A stretch of 64,000 nucleotides of DNA from Deltaproteobacteria bacterium (GCA_006226375.1 SBHC01000040.1:333803-397802); one strand, 5' to 3'; shown: positions 45,020 through 54,320, counted from the first letter of the stretch. Program-made: numbers and translations. Notes: a model not told the origin generated them from the letters alone.

Positions 45020-45553
45020 TTAACGAGGGATAGGTAGCAACTTGCAGGACGTTTGTTTTTGAATGACCTGAAGTTTGGATAGCTTGCTTGGGTCATCCAT
45101 CAACATTCGAACCAGGAGGATTCCCCGCGTTGTGGATGCAACAATGGCATTCTTCAGGGAAGCTGGCGCTTTTGTTTTCGGAGGAAGCAGATGCCAAGTA
45201 TGAAGCCCTGGACCGACCTTTCTGTCGTTGGTGACAAAGAAGTTGTTGGTTTGGCCGTCGTACAATGCCATCGACCAATAACTCTTCGGAACCATCGCCT
45301 TAATCTGCATCATCTTTGGTTCTGCCAGGTTGAACGTGCAGATGGTGTACAGCAAGTCAGGACTGGGCATCACGACCTGCCTGGATTTGGCCGTCACTGG
45401 CGGTGCATGGATTGCCTTGTGGGCCGAAGCCTGCTTCTCCACCTTAGAGAACACAACCTTCATGATGACCGAGGGGAGAGTGACAAACACTCCCACATGA
45501 ACGGCTGTTGCGACAAAAAGGACGAGCAGCGTTGAACGCATCCAAGGTTTCAT
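45020..45553 (-). CDS. DUF1254 domain protein (small exported half of a split pair)
   Basis: 177 residues with an N-terminal membrane segment (LLVLFVATAVHVGVFVTLP) and a DUF1254 core: VVMPSPDLLYTICTFNLAE, then MVPKSYWSMALYDGQTNNFFVTND. In many bacteria DUF1254 and DUF1214 are two halves of one protein; here they are separate genes that overlap by 4 bp, and the DUF1214 gene comes first. The Cys in TSCKLLP near the end is noteworthy. Function unknown; location periplasmic or membrane-tethered. The alkyl-sulfatase-like gene follows 29 bp downstream, which suggests one operon. Confidence 0.8.
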   Translation of the reverse strand: MKPWMRSTLLVLFVATAVHVGVFVTLPSVIMKVVFSKVEKQASAHKAIHAPPVTAKSRQVVMPSPDLLYTICTFNLAEPKMMQIKAMVPKSYWSMALYDGQTNNFFVTNDRKVGPGLHTWHLLPPKTKAPASLKNAIVASTTRGILLVRMLMDDPSKLSKLQVIQKQTSCKLLPIPR

Positions 45554-46221
45554 CGTTTCTTCCCTCCCTCGCAGCCCAAGCGTGTGATGGTCGGTAGAGG
45601 GGTCGTCTTGAGAGCTTTTACCACAGCGGCTTTGGGATGATACAAGCGCAGGTTAAGGTACAACTGCGACCCTTTCTTGGAGCCTGTGGGTATCCACCCT
45701 TTGTCATGCTGTGGTTTCGTTCCTTGGGGGCGTTTGGGACCCAACACAAACGACCACTGCGCCGGCTTTTTCTCAGGCTTTGCAGGTTTGGCCGGTTGGC
45801 TTGTGGCTTTCTTTGGTTGGGGAAGGCTCTGCAACTCTCGCATCGTGAACGAGTAACGGTTGGCATCGTTCGGGATGAGGAAGAAGTCACTTCCATAAAG
45901 AGTGATGCTCCACCAACGCGCTTCAATGACCCCACCTTGGATTCGGTAGGAGCAGTGGGAGCGAAGGGCCTGGTTGTTGCTGTCTCTGTCAGCGATAAAG
46001 TACACCGCTTCCGATTTGTTAAGGGCAAACAAGCCACCCACCGAAACGGTCGCTCGGGTGTACATGTTTGCTTTCGAACTGCCCGTGGTGAGGCTCGTAC
46101 GCCAGGGGCCGTTGTGGACCCACATCGACTGCACTCCAAAGCGCAGCACTCCTGCAACGCTCAACAGCCCCAATAACAGACCAAGACCCACAAGGCCCAG
46201 GTATTTGAAGAAGGTTCGCAT
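45550..46221 (-). CDS. DUF1214 domain protein
   Basis: 223 residues; AAGGGAG stands 8 nt before the ATG. An N-terminal span (FFKYLGLVGLGLLLGLLSVAG) precedes the DUF1214 core: RATVSVGGLFALNKSEAVYFIADRD, CSYRIQGGVIEARWWSITLYG, DFFLIPNDANRYSFT and WIPTG with LNLRLYHPKAAVV near the end, where a Lys/Pro-rich loop (KKATSQPAKPAKPEKKPA) interrupts the domain. The ATGA overlap shows translational coupling to the DUF1254 gene. The pair is sometimes linked to envelope stress or to lipid-like substrates, but no function is established. Confidence 0.82.
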   Translation of the reverse strand: MRTFFKYLGLVGLGLLLGLLSVAGVLRFGVQSMWVHNGPWRTSLTTGSSKANMYTRATVSVGGLFALNKSEAVYFIADRDSNNQALRSHCSYRIQGGVIEARWWSITLYGSDFFLIPNDANRYSFTMRELQSLPQPKKATSQPAKPAKPEKKPAQWSFVLGPKRPQGTKPQHDKGWIPTGSKKGSQLYLNLRLYHPKAAVVKALKTTPLPTITRLGCEGGKKR

Positions 46222-46303
46222 GTGTGATTCTCCCTTTGAGAAGCGGAGAATAGCAGCGGCAAGAGAAAGGCGTCAAGCAGGGCTGTGGAATGCGAACTGT
46301 CGG

Positions 46304-47683
46304 TTAGGAGGCTTCCAGGTCAACCGGTTTGAGTTCTTGCAAGGTGATGCGATGGAATCCCCAAACCAGAAGGATGCTCACAAGCATTAAGCCTGTGGTA
46401 AAACCGTACCAGATCCCAGGCGCTCCCACGGAGGAATAGAAGCTCAAGTAGATCGCGAGGGGCATCGCAAATCCCCAATGCGTGAGGACGTTCACCCTCA
46501 TGGAAAGCTGGGTTTCTCCTGCACCGCGGAGCGCTCCACCTGCAACGACCTGGATGCCATCAAACAGCTGAAAGAGAGCGGCGAAGTAGAGGAAGCCAAT
46601 CGCGGACTGAATCACTGGAGCCGGCTTGGCAAACATGGAAGCAATGGCTCTCGGCCACAAGAAAAAGGCTGTTGCGCTGACCATCATGATGAAGAATCCG
46701 GTTGCGATTCCTGCAAACCCTGCGCTTCGTGCGGCGTCTGTGTCGCGGCGGCCCACTGCATGTCCAACCCGAACGGCCGTTGCGCTGGCCACCCCCAAGC
46801 ACAGGGAAAATGTAAAGCTGGCAATCTGCAGAGCCACCTGATGACCCCCCAATATGTTGGGTCCAAACTTGCCCATCAGCACTGTACCCACAGAGAACAT
46901 CCCACCTTCTGCGAGCATCTGCAGACTGACTGGATAGCCGAGGTCAAACATCCGCCGAAACCCCTGCTTCTTGGGACGCTCCACGGGGCCGACGTCCGGC
47001 TGGCGACGAAGCACCCAAAACAAGATCAACATCTGCAAGGCGGCCATCAACGTGGTGGCTAGCGACGCTCCAAACACTCCCCATCCGTCAAACCCAACAG
47101 CGGGCAAGCCGAGGTTTACGAGCGCTCGGTCGCCCAAGGTGAGGAACAAGGTGGTGGGGATGTTAAACAAGTTGGCGATCAAGGTGGAGGTGAAGATCGG
47201 TCGAATGACTTCCACCGCCTGCAGGTATCCTCGAAGCGCCAAGTAGACATACAAAAAGACAAGGCCAGGCGCTCGTCCCAACAGATAGTAGTACGCAGAT
47301 TCTTGGGTGGGAGCGTCAATCCCGAGAAGGGGTAACGTCCACAAGGACGAGAAGATGAGGGCGGTGACGGGAACGACGAGCAGCACCGAAATGATAAGGG
47401 CTTCGTGCAAGTGTCGTCGGGCCTGTGCTGGTTTGCCAGCGCCAATCGCTTGGGAGGCCATCGGGTCCAGTCCGTGAAGAAGACCCATCCCCAACAAGGA
47501 AACCAGGAAGAAGAGGGAGTTGCCCATCCCCGTGCCAGCAATATCGACGGGCTGCAGACGACCGACAATGGCTGTGTCTACGAGTCCCATCGCATGATTG
47601 CCGGCGTACGCAGCAATCAAAGGAAGGGCCAGACGAAATGTCTCCCGAATATCCCGACCCCAACCCGAAAACGAAAATGACAT
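46304..47683 (-). CDS. MATE family multidrug efflux transporter
   Basis: 459 residues with twelve hydrophobic spans in two similar halves. LVDTAIVGRLQPVDIAGTGMG and GLDPMASQAIGAGKPAQARRHL in half one, and SAEGGMFSVGTVLMGKFGPNILGGHQVALQIASFTF and VGHAVGRRDTDAARS in half two, are the MATE repeat motifs. These inner-membrane antiporters export cationic compounds using Na+ or H+. Codon use and composition match its neighbours. The gene is divergent from the SpoIID-like gene with a ~320 bp spacer. The drug or metabolite it exports cannot be told. Confidence 0.93.
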   Translation of the reverse strand: MSFSFSGWGRDIRETFRLALPLIAAYAGNHAMGLVDTAIVGRLQPVDIAGTGMGNSLFFLVSLLGMGLLHGLDPMASQAIGAGKPAQARRHLHEALIISVLLVVPVTALIFSSLWTLPLLGIDAPTQESAYYYLLGRAPGLVFLYVYLALRGYLQAVEVIRPIFTSTLIANLFNIPTTLFLTLGDRALVNLGLPAVGFDGWGVFGASLATTLMAALQMLILFWVLRRQPDVGPVERPKKQGFRRMFDLGYPVSLQMLAEGGMFSVGTVLMGKFGPNILGGHQVALQIASFTFSLCLGVASATAVRVGHAVGRRDTDAARSAGFAGIATGFFIMMVSATAFFLWPRAIASMFAKPAPVIQSAIGFLYFAALFQLFDGIQVVAGGALRGAGETQLSMRVNVLTHWGFAMPLAIYLSFYSSVGAPGIWYGFTTGLMLVSILLVWGFHRITLQELKPVDLEAS

Positions 47684-48002
47684 CCCACACTCTCTTGCTC
47701 AGGGGGAGGCGAAACTTAAAAACGCTCCGTTGGGTTTGCCCTATCGGAGCCATTCCTCATCTCTTCTCCCTAACCATCTTTACGCCAACAACTTCTCGAC
47801 GCACTCTCTCCAGGCTTGTACGCACACCCAGACAGGTTGTGCGTTTTTACATACCTCAATGGGCCGAAACCTGTACCATGACTTCTAGGGGTTGTACACA
47901 TCTTCCTTGGTTCTTCCGAGATGGTCTTGTCCTACACTGGGTAGGGATGTACAACTAACGCAGTCTGAGGAAGAAAAGGTTTTGCGAATTCAGGATGGTT
48001 GC
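47684..48002. other. Divergent intergenic region between MATE and SpoIID-like genes
   Basis: This 319-bp region separates divergent genes and must hold both promoters. I see no gene in it. TTGTAC at 47894 and TTGTCC near 47928 followed by TGTACAACT near 47948 could be promoter elements for the rightward gene, but I would not commit to either. Confidence 0.4.
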
Positions 48003-49691
48003 ATGCGTTGTCGCATTTGGATTGGTTTTGTACTTTGCTTTAGCTGTTTGGCCTGCGGAGGTGGATGGGTTTGGGGGCAGTCGTTTACCCCCAAGTCTGG
48101 CCTTCGTTCGCTTGCTGTGGAAATGGAAGAGCTGTACAGCGAGCGGTTTGGACTGAATGTGCAAGGCGTCCCCACTGTCACCATCGGCATTATGGACGGC
48201 CAGCGTCAGGTCTCGTTTGTGCCTCTCAAGACTATGTATGCCATCTATTACCGAGCGGATGGTAGCCCTCGAACAATCATCTTAAGACGAGGGCGTCGGT
48301 ATCGAATCCAACAGGTGCAGGGGAAAGAAGCGGACGTTCGTTTCGCCATCGTGGCCTTCTCGCTGCGTCGAGCCTATTGGAGTCAATGGAGTTCTCTGGT
48401 CAAACAGTGGAAGCAGAGGGGCTACAAGGTAAGGACGGTTACCACCGGAAGCATCTTTGCCGTGAAGGGACAACTGTTTGATAACCGTCGTCGTTTGGCC
48501 ATCATTGGCTACGAAGACCGGGCGTTTCGGGCTCGTTTGAAAGCCGCTCGAATTGCCAGCAAGTACAAGCGGCCTGTGTTCGTCCGGACTGTGCTTGATA
48601 CCAAGCCTGAGGGACTGTTCCGACTGCGCGGTACGGGGCGACGCATCTTCTCCAAACAATTGATTGAGATTCGGTCGACTGGCGGACTTGTGAAAGTGGA
48701 CCGGGTGGAGTTTGGTCGTGGATACTCCTGGCACCGGTTCCGACGTCGAACCTTTCGCGGGTCCTTGCTTGTGTCGGTGGACCCCAACGGTCGTTTGGTC
48801 CTTATGAATCGAATCTCTCTCCCTGACTATCTCGCAGGACTTCTTGCTGCGGAGATGCCCTTGAGCGCGCCTTTGGAAGCATTGCGAGCCCAATCCGTGA
48901 CGGCCCGGAACGAGATTCTTGCCAAGATAGGGACTCGTCACCAAGCCGACCCCTACTTGTTTTGCGCTCACACCCACTGTCAGGTGTACACCGGACTGCA
49001 CAAGTACGACGCGAAGATTCGTCAGGTGCTGCAATCGACCCGAGGGGAAGTCATGGTGACGCCCAAAGGTTACCTCGCAGACACTCCCTATAGCGCGATG
49101 TGTGGAGGTCACACGGAACACAACGAGAACGTTTGGGCCGACCAACCTCGTGCCACCTTGCGCGGAAGACTCGACACCAAGTCCGCTCCAGCTTCCTTTC
49201 AGCGCGGCATCAACGACCAAAACATCCTCAGCTGGCTGAGCAACCCACCCGACTCCTTTTGCAGCGCAAGCTCCCGGTATGCGCGGAACAAGTTTCGCTG
49301 GAGCAAGTATCTCCGCGCAGGGCAGGCCAATGCGTTGGTGAACCGGAAGTTTCCTGTCGGTGCGATTCGAGGCATTCGCGTGCTCAAACGTGGCGTCAGC
49401 GGACGAGCGTATCTGGTCCAAATCATCGGGACGCAACAAACCATCAAGGTTCGGGGCGAGCTTAAGATCCGGCGGCTTCTGGGGAATCTTAATAGCAGTA
49501 TGTTCGTGGTAGAGCCTGTTACAGATGCGCAGCGGAACATCTTGGGTTGGAGGTTCACCGGTGGTGGCTGGGGTCATGGCGTCGGAATGTGCCAGTATGG
49601 TGCGATGGGGCGGGCGAAAGCGGGCTTCAACTATCGACAAATCCTCGGCCACTACTACAAGGGAAACCGGATTGTGAAGTTGTATCCGTAA
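48003..49691 (+). CDS. SpoIID/LytB-domain protein
   Basis: 562 residues; ATG 48003 has AGGA 7 nt upstream, and a TTG 21 nt earlier is the alternative. An exported N-terminus (IWIGFVLCFSCLACGGGWVWG) is followed by a long beta-rich region and a SpoIID core: ISLPDYLAGLLAAEMPLSAPLEALRAQSVTARNEILAKIG, ADPYLFCAHTHCQVYTG, STRGEVMVTPKGYLADTPYSAMCGGHTEHNENVW, and GGGWGHGVGMCQYGAMGRAKAG. SpoIID proteins are lytic transglycosylases acting on denuded peptidoglycan glycan strands; in non-sporulating bacteria they act in wall remodelling. The conserved Glu in AAEM and the Cys pair CAHTHC are present. It converges with the OmpA-like gene. Confidence 0.9.
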   Translation: MRCRIWIGFVLCFSCLACGGGWVWGQSFTPKSGLRSLAVEMEELYSERFGLNVQGVPTVTIGIMDGQRQVSFVPLKTMYAIYYRADGSPRTIILRRGRRYRIQQVQGKEADVRFAIVAFSLRRAYWSQWSSLVKQWKQRGYKVRTVTTGSIFAVKGQLFDNRRRLAIIGYEDRAFRARLKAARIASKYKRPVFVRTVLDTKPEGLFRLRGTGRRIFSKQLIEIRSTGGLVKVDRVEFGRGYSWHRFRRRTFRGSLLVSVDPNGRLVLMNRISLPDYLAGLLAAEMPLSAPLEALRAQSVTARNEILAKIGTRHQADPYLFCAHTHCQVYTGLHKYDAKIRQVLQSTRGEVMVTPKGYLADTPYSAMCGGHTEHNENVWADQPRATLRGRLDTKSAPASFQRGINDQNILSWLSNPPDSFCSASSRYARNKFRWSKYLRAGQANALVNRKFPVGAIRGIRVLKRGVSGRAYLVQIIGTQQTIKVRGELKIRRLLGNLNSSMFVVEPVTDAQRNILGWRFTGGGWGHGVGMCQYGAMGRAKAGFNYRQILGHYYKGNRIVKLYP

Positions 49692-49712
49692 GAGGGTTGT
49701 AAGAGAGCGGAA

Positions 49713-50279
49713 CTATCGGGATTTGGGCTTCCACTTCCTGGAGAGGACGAGAAAGTCCACACGCTCATTGAGAGAGCGGCCACGCTTGGTTCGATTGGTC
49801 GTGAGCGGTCGGGTGTATCCGTACCCTCGAATTTTAAGACGACCTGCTGCGATCCCTTTCTTCACGAGGAAGTCTCGGACGGCTTTGGCCCGGTATCGTG
49901 AGAGTTTAAGCGCTCGCTTGAAGGTGTACTTGCTGTTTGTATGTCCTTCGACAAGCACAACAATGTTGCCGTGTTTTTTCATGAGCTTGAAAACACCTTG
50001 CATGAGCAAAGCCTCATGGCGTTTCGTAAGGTCGGACTGATCTTGCTCAAAGTACACTTTGGAGTAGGTCGGTCCACAGTTCCTCTTTCGGATGACAACC
50101 TTTGGCCGTGGGCAGCCCGCGTTGCTCTTGGGACCCGGCACTGTGGGGCATTTGTCCAATCGGTCGATGACTCCGTCTTTGTCGGTGTCTTTGTCTTTGG
50201 AGTCTTTCGCTGCAGAAGGCAGACTCATCAGGAACAACGCCATGACGATGGTTCCAAAGGTACAGAATTGTCGCTTCAT
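49713..50279 (-). CDS. OmpA-like peptidoglycan-binding protein with thrombospondin-3 repeat
   Basis: 188 residues. A Sec signal (MKRQFCTFGTIVMALFLMSLPSA) is followed by a calcium-binding thrombospondin-type-3 repeat DTDKDGVIDRLDKCPTVPGP, then an OmpA C-terminal domain: KVYFEQDQSDLTKRHEALL, VVLVEGHTNSKYTFKRALKLSRYRAKAVRDFLVKKG and RLKIRGYGYTRPLTTN with RSLNERVDFLVL. The domain binds diaminopimelate in peptidoglycan. AAAGGAG lies 7 nt before the ATG. Without a beta-barrel part it should be periplasmic, tying the envelope to the wall. Confidence 0.92.
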   Translation of the reverse strand: MKRQFCTFGTIVMALFLMSLPSAAKDSKDKDTDKDGVIDRLDKCPTVPGPKSNAGCPRPKVVIRKRNCGPTYSKVYFEQDQSDLTKRHEALLMQGVFKLMKKHGNIVVLVEGHTNSKYTFKRALKLSRYRAKAVRDFLVKKGIAAGRLKIRGYGYTRPLTTNRTKRGRSLNERVDFLVLSRKWKPKSR

Positions 50280-50959
50280 GCCAACTCCTTTGCCTGAGTC
50301 GAAGGTTTCATTGGTCCACGTCTCACTTGTAACGGATCTGTACTCTTTCTGATCTAGAACTTCAAAACAAGGTCTACTGAAGCATACAACATCTCACCAT
50401 CGTTTCTATTGGGGGAGACTTCTTCCTCCAATTCACTGGATTCTCTTTACTGGTCCTGGGACCTCATTCTTGAAGTTCTGGGACGAAGCTGAGGTCCTGG
50501 GAGGTGCCGAAGTGATACCTTGGATCGGTCATATCGTTCCTGGGAGAATTTCAGAGAAGTTTCTTATGGGTGCGTGAGGTCCTGGGAGCGTATTCGCGAA
50601 GTTCGTTATCATCGTTTGAGCTCCTGGGAGGTGAGGAGTCGATGTCATAGATCGACCGTTGATGTCCTGGGAGCATTTTGCTGATGTGTGACATCATTCG
50701 TTGAGGTCCTGGGGACACTTTGGTGAAGTTAAACATCCTTCGTTGAGGTCGTGGGAATACTTTGGTGAAGGTGAGCATCGGTTGCAGTGGCCCACACACC
50801 GACGAAGTGCAGAAGGGTTCGTTTCTCTTGACAGAATGGGGCATTTGTGGCACTTGTGCGCCCTGCGAAAGGTTCGCAAAATCAAAAGCCTGAACCGAAT
50901 TTCTGCATAGATGTTGTGTTCGTACAGTACGACGTTATTGAGTTGGAATGGAGTGTGTC
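50280..50959. other. Gene-poor region containing a 42-bp tandem repeat
   Basis: This ~680-bp spacer has no gene I can support. Its centre is the 42-bp-period tandem array at 50455-50790. A 13-bp palindrome TCGTACAGTACGA at 50920-50932 stands 28 bp before the start of the next gene and could be an operator. ORFs that run through the array on the minus strand encode a 14-residue repeat, but they lack a ribosome-binding site that I could find and the codons drift between units. Confidence 0.5.
50455..50790. repeat. Minisatellite, eight units of 41-43 bp
   Basis: The word CCTGGGA and its close variants recur at 50455, 50496, 50539, 50581, 50623, 50666, 50708 and 50750 (CGTGGGA in the last), a spacing of 41, 43, 42, 42, 43, 42 and 42 bp. 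The last two units are the most alike and share TTTGGTGAAG and CATC with TTCGTTGAGGT before the next CCTGGG. Older units have drifted at the 5' side. A multiple of three (14 codons) suggests that a coding origin cannot be excluded, but I regard it as non-coding. Confidence 0.8.
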
Positions 50960-51580
50960 ATGTTGAAACCATCAACATTTTCCCAACGAAGTTGGGGGTG
51001 GCTGTTAGGAGTTGTGGCCGTTGGGTTTGTGGTGTGGGGCTCGATGAAAGATGCGGAAGCTGTGCCGCGGATTCTACGACCTCACAACCGTCCATGGGCT
51101 TACCAGTTCTCGATTGGGGCGACAGGTGTGGCCGGTGGTAGCGGGAACATTGGAGGCTTTGACGTCTCCTTCCGTGGGGGGTTGTACGGACACATCTCCA
51201 ATGTGATTGGTGCGCATTTCAACGGTCGCGGTCATGGTCCAGCTTTGGGTGGTGCCCTCGACCTCTATTTCACTGACGGTAGTGTCCTTCTGGTTCCTGG
51301 AGCACGCTTTTGGTGGGACATCCCCATCGCTCGCATGGCTATCTATGTCGCTCCTTTCTTGCAAGCAGGTCTTGCGATTGGTGCAACCAACGGATTCGCT
51401 CTGGGGGTTGATATCCAGTTTGGTGTGGAAGGGAAGGTTGTTCTGAACAAGAGGCTCCTCTTAACCCTTAAACCCATCGCCTTTGATCTCCAGGTTGTGG
51501 GCTCAACGGGTGGTGGTGGAGGCATCGCATTGTTGTTCAATGTAGAGTTCTTCCACGTTGGGGTTGGGGTTGTGTTTTAA
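50960..51580 (+). CDS. Exported beta-barrel-like protein
   Basis: 206 residues. The ATG has GGAG 6 nt upstream. A Sec signal (WLLGVVAVGFVVWGSMKDAEA) is followed by alternating hydrophobic beta strands ending in Phe (FSIGATGVAG, VSFRGGLYGHI, LDLYFTDGSVLLVPGARFWW, IYVAPFLQAGLAI, ALGVDIQFGVEGKVVL and FNVEFFHVGVGVVF), with a terminal Phe. This is the signature of a small outer-membrane beta barrel. No family name can be given. It lies alone between the tandem repeat and the ArnT-like gene. Confidence 0.75.
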   Translation: MLKPSTFSQRSWGWLLGVVAVGFVVWGSMKDAEAVPRILRPHNRPWAYQFSIGATGVAGGSGNIGGFDVSFRGGLYGHISNVIGAHFNGRGHGPALGGALDLYFTDGSVLLVPGARFWWDIPIARMAIYVAPFLQAGLAIGATNGFALGVDIQFGVEGKVVLNKRLLLTLKPIAFDLQVVGSTGGGGGIALLFNVEFFHVGVGVVF

Positions 51581-51675
51581 GTTGCACGGCTCCAAGGTGT
51601 AGGCTGGAGTCAGGTTGAACCTACGCTGTTGATGCCGATCCATGATGCATGTTTCAAAGGAATACAAAGAGTTTC

Positions 51676-54225
51676 ATGACCAAGTCGAACAAGTCCAAAG
51701 ACGAGTCTCAGACCACGCTTGCTGCCGAAACGGTGGAGGTACACGAAGAGTCTAGCCAAAGCGATGACGCTTCCAACTCTTCGGTGGATGCAAGCTCTTC
51801 CGACGAAGGCAACGCTTCCAAGGAAGAGGCCAGCGAGGCAGAGGATGCGCCGTCTCCATCAGCTTCCACGGTTGCTACCACCCTTGGCTTCCGAGAGTGG
51901 TGGAACACGCCGTCTCCTGTTTCGGCCTGGGGACGACCGGACATTGTTCTTCAGCTGGTGATTGTTCTGGGCGCAATGCTTGTGTATCTGCCCAACAACA
52001 ACTTTGGCTTGTACGACTGTTGGGAGCCTCATTACGCGGAAGCTGCCCGGATGATGATCGTCCGGAACGATTGGCTCCATCCGTTTTGGTCGTATGCTTA
52101 CTTCCTGTCCAAGCCCATCTTGATGTTTTGGTACATGGCGGCGTCGATGTCGGTGTTTGGAGTGAACGAGTGGGCCATTCGGCTTCCTTTCTCGCTGCAC
52201 GCTGTGTTTATGATTTGGGCCGTCTACTTCTTCGTATCGCGCTTGTTCTCGACACGCGCTGGTGTTTTCGCAGCCATTGTTGTGGGCACCTCTCCCTTGA
52301 CGACCTTTCTTGGGCGGCAGGCGATGGCCGACATTCTCGTTGTGTCGTACCTGACGGCGGGGCTGGGCTTCTTTGCTTTGGCCGTGTTTGGCTCACGAGA
52401 AGAGAGGGAGGCTGCGATTGCAGAGGGGCGAAACCCTCGGGTGCATCTGCCTTATCTCTACTTCTTTTACTTCTTGATGGGACTGACTCTCCTGGCCAAG
52501 GGACTCTTGGGAGCCGGTCTGGGTGGGGTGGCGATTGTAGGCTACCTGCTGCTCTCCAACGATTGGCATTTGCTGCTTCGGGTTCGGCTTGTCTCCGGGA
52601 TCGCGTTGACGTTGCTGGTCGCGTTGCCGTGGTATCTTCACATGTTGACGTTCCCCGGTCGGAACATTGACGACGGCAAGGATTTCTTCAAGCGGTTCAT
52701 TCTCCACGACAACTTCAACCGTGTGTTTAAGGGTGTTCATGGGGACCGCGGGCACTTTGTCTACTTCGTTCGGCAGATGGGGTACTCCTTGGGTCTTTGG
52801 GTGGGGATTGTTCCGTTTGCTGCGATGGCGATGGGGAAATGGAAGCAGGCCCAACCCGACCACAATGAGAAGCTCAAGCGGTTCTTGTTTGCTTGGTGGT
52901 TCTTCTTCCTTGTGTTCTTTTCTCTGTCCCAGACGAAGTTTCATCACTACGTGTTTCCCCTTGTTCCGATCAGCGGAATTCTTGTGGGGATCTGGCTCGA
53001 CAAGTTCCTGACGCACGATCGCAATCCCATCTATGACCTCACCATGTTGCTCGCAGCGCTGGTCTTCCTCGTGGTCATTCGCGATGTGTTGAAGAACCCA
53101 CACCATCTCGTCAATCTGTTTGTCTACAAGTATTCGCGGGCGTATCCCTGGCATGACCCGATGTATTTGTTTGGGATCGACTGGACCTTCAAGTCCTTGA
53201 AGTTACCTTTCTTTACGATCTATTTTAAGCAGATGGTGGCTCCGTTTACGCCCCAAAATATTATCGGATTCTTTACGTTCTCTGCCTTTGCGTTCTACCT
53301 GCTCAGCGTTCTTCGCTTCTTCACCAGGAAGTACGTGGTGCATGGCTTGATGGCTTTGGGGATCGTGTGGACCGTCTACTACGGCCAACATTGGATGCCT
53401 GCGTTGTCCAAGCACTGGAGCCAGAAAGGGATGTTTGAGTCCCTCAAGAAGGACAGCAAAGAATGGAAGAAGCTGTTGTCCGATAAGTTCTCCAATGCGT
53501 TGAAGGAGGACAACCCCAGCGAGCCTTTGTTTGCCTTTCGGATGAACTGGCGGGGTGAAAAGTTTTACTCCTTAAACCGCGACATCCAGATTATGGGCCG
53601 TAACTCGTACACCCGGATGCACGACGCCTTGACCCGGTTGCGTAAGCCTGGGAAGCCCGTGTATTTCCTCATTGAGTCGAGCCGGAAAAAGGAGCTGAAA
53701 CGAGCCCTGGGTTACTACGACAGTCGTCGTCTTGTGATTGTCGATGGATCCAACCACAAGTACTTGTTGATGAAGGTGAAGCCCAAACCACCGAAGGAAT
53801 ACCAAAGCAAGTACCAGTTGAGCCTGGATGCGCGAACGCGCCGTCGTTACGACGATTGGAACATCAAGCGCAAGAAGAAAAAACGGAAAAAAACCAAACG
53901 CAAACGACTGCAACGTCGTTACGGGAAGAAGGCTCGACGCACCAAACGGACGAGGCTGAAGGCCCGCAGTCTTCGGTCCAAATGGATGAAGCGGCGTCAG
54001 CAGCGTCTTGCCAAACATCGCAAACGTCGGATGCTCAAACGTTGGAAGAAAGCCCTGGAGTCGCGGAAGCAAAAGTCCAAGCCTCGCAACGTCTCAACAT
54101 CTCCAACACGTCGTGCTCCAACATCACCTGCCGTTCGTGTTCCTCCGGTGGGACCCACCTTACCCAAGGTACGTCTGAATCCATCTGCTCCTCGTGTGCG
54201 TCCTGCTTCTCAGCCTGCCAAGTAG
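51676..54225 (+). CDS. ArnT-like membrane glycosyltransferase with basic C-terminal tail
   Basis: 849 residues. An acidic Ser/Glu N-terminal stretch (~1-65) is followed by a GT-C fold with about ten to twelve spans. LYDCWEPHYAEAARMM carries the acidic catalytic motif of the ArnT/PMT family, with FLSKPILMFWYMAAS and RLPFSLHAVF next. ArnT transfers aminoarabinose, and others transfer hexose or lipid-linked sugars, to lipid A or proteins at the periplasmic face. Residues ~715-849 are extraordinarily rich in Lys and Arg (KKKKRKKTKRKR and more), then Pro/Ser-rich. The tail is not usual for the family and could bind acidic polymer or nucleic acid. Start 51649 is the alternative. Confidence 0.82.
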   Translation: MTKSNKSKDESQTTLAAETVEVHEESSQSDDASNSSVDASSSDEGNASKEEASEAEDAPSPSASTVATTLGFREWWNTPSPVSAWGRPDIVLQLVIVLGAMLVYLPNNNFGLYDCWEPHYAEAARMMIVRNDWLHPFWSYAYFLSKPILMFWYMAASMSVFGVNEWAIRLPFSLHAVFMIWAVYFFVSRLFSTRAGVFAAIVVGTSPLTTFLGRQAMADILVVSYLTAGLGFFALAVFGSREEREAAIAEGRNPRVHLPYLYFFYFLMGLTLLAKGLLGAGLGGVAIVGYLLLSNDWHLLLRVRLVSGIALTLLVALPWYLHMLTFPGRNIDDGKDFFKRFILHDNFNRVFKGVHGDRGHFVYFVRQMGYSLGLWVGIVPFAAMAMGKWKQAQPDHNEKLKRFLFAWWFFFLVFFSLSQTKFHHYVFPLVPISGILVGIWLDKFLTHDRNPIYDLTMLLAALVFLVVIRDVLKNPHHLVNLFVYKYSRAYPWHDPMYLFGIDWTFKSLKLPFFTIYFKQMVAPFTPQNIIGFFTFSAFAFYLLSVLRFFTRKYVVHGLMALGIVWTVYYGQHWMPALSKHWSQKGMFESLKKDSKEWKKLLSDKFSNALKEDNPSEPLFAFRMNWRGEKFYSLNRDIQIMGRNSYTRMHDALTRLRKPGKPVYFLIESSRKKELKRALGYYDSRRLVIVDGSNHKYLLMKVKPKPPKEYQSKYQLSLDARTRRRYDDWNIKRKKKKRKKTKRKRLQRRYGKKARRTKRTRLKARSLRSKWMKRRQQRLAKHRKRRMLKRWKKALESRKQKSKPRNVSTSPTRRAPTSPAVRVPPVGPTLPKVRLNPSAPRVRPASQPAK

Positions 54226-54320
54226 TCTGCGCATCTCCTGTTCACATCATGTCATACCTTCCATGGATTCAGGTTGTTGCGTGCCTCGCGACTTCGGGGG
54301 CTTTTGCCCTTTGATCTGGA

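Noticed and set aside
50455..50790. CRISPR array
   Set aside because: Units are continuous tandem repeats with drifted sequence and no unique spacers of constant length between conserved repeats; no cas gene is near.
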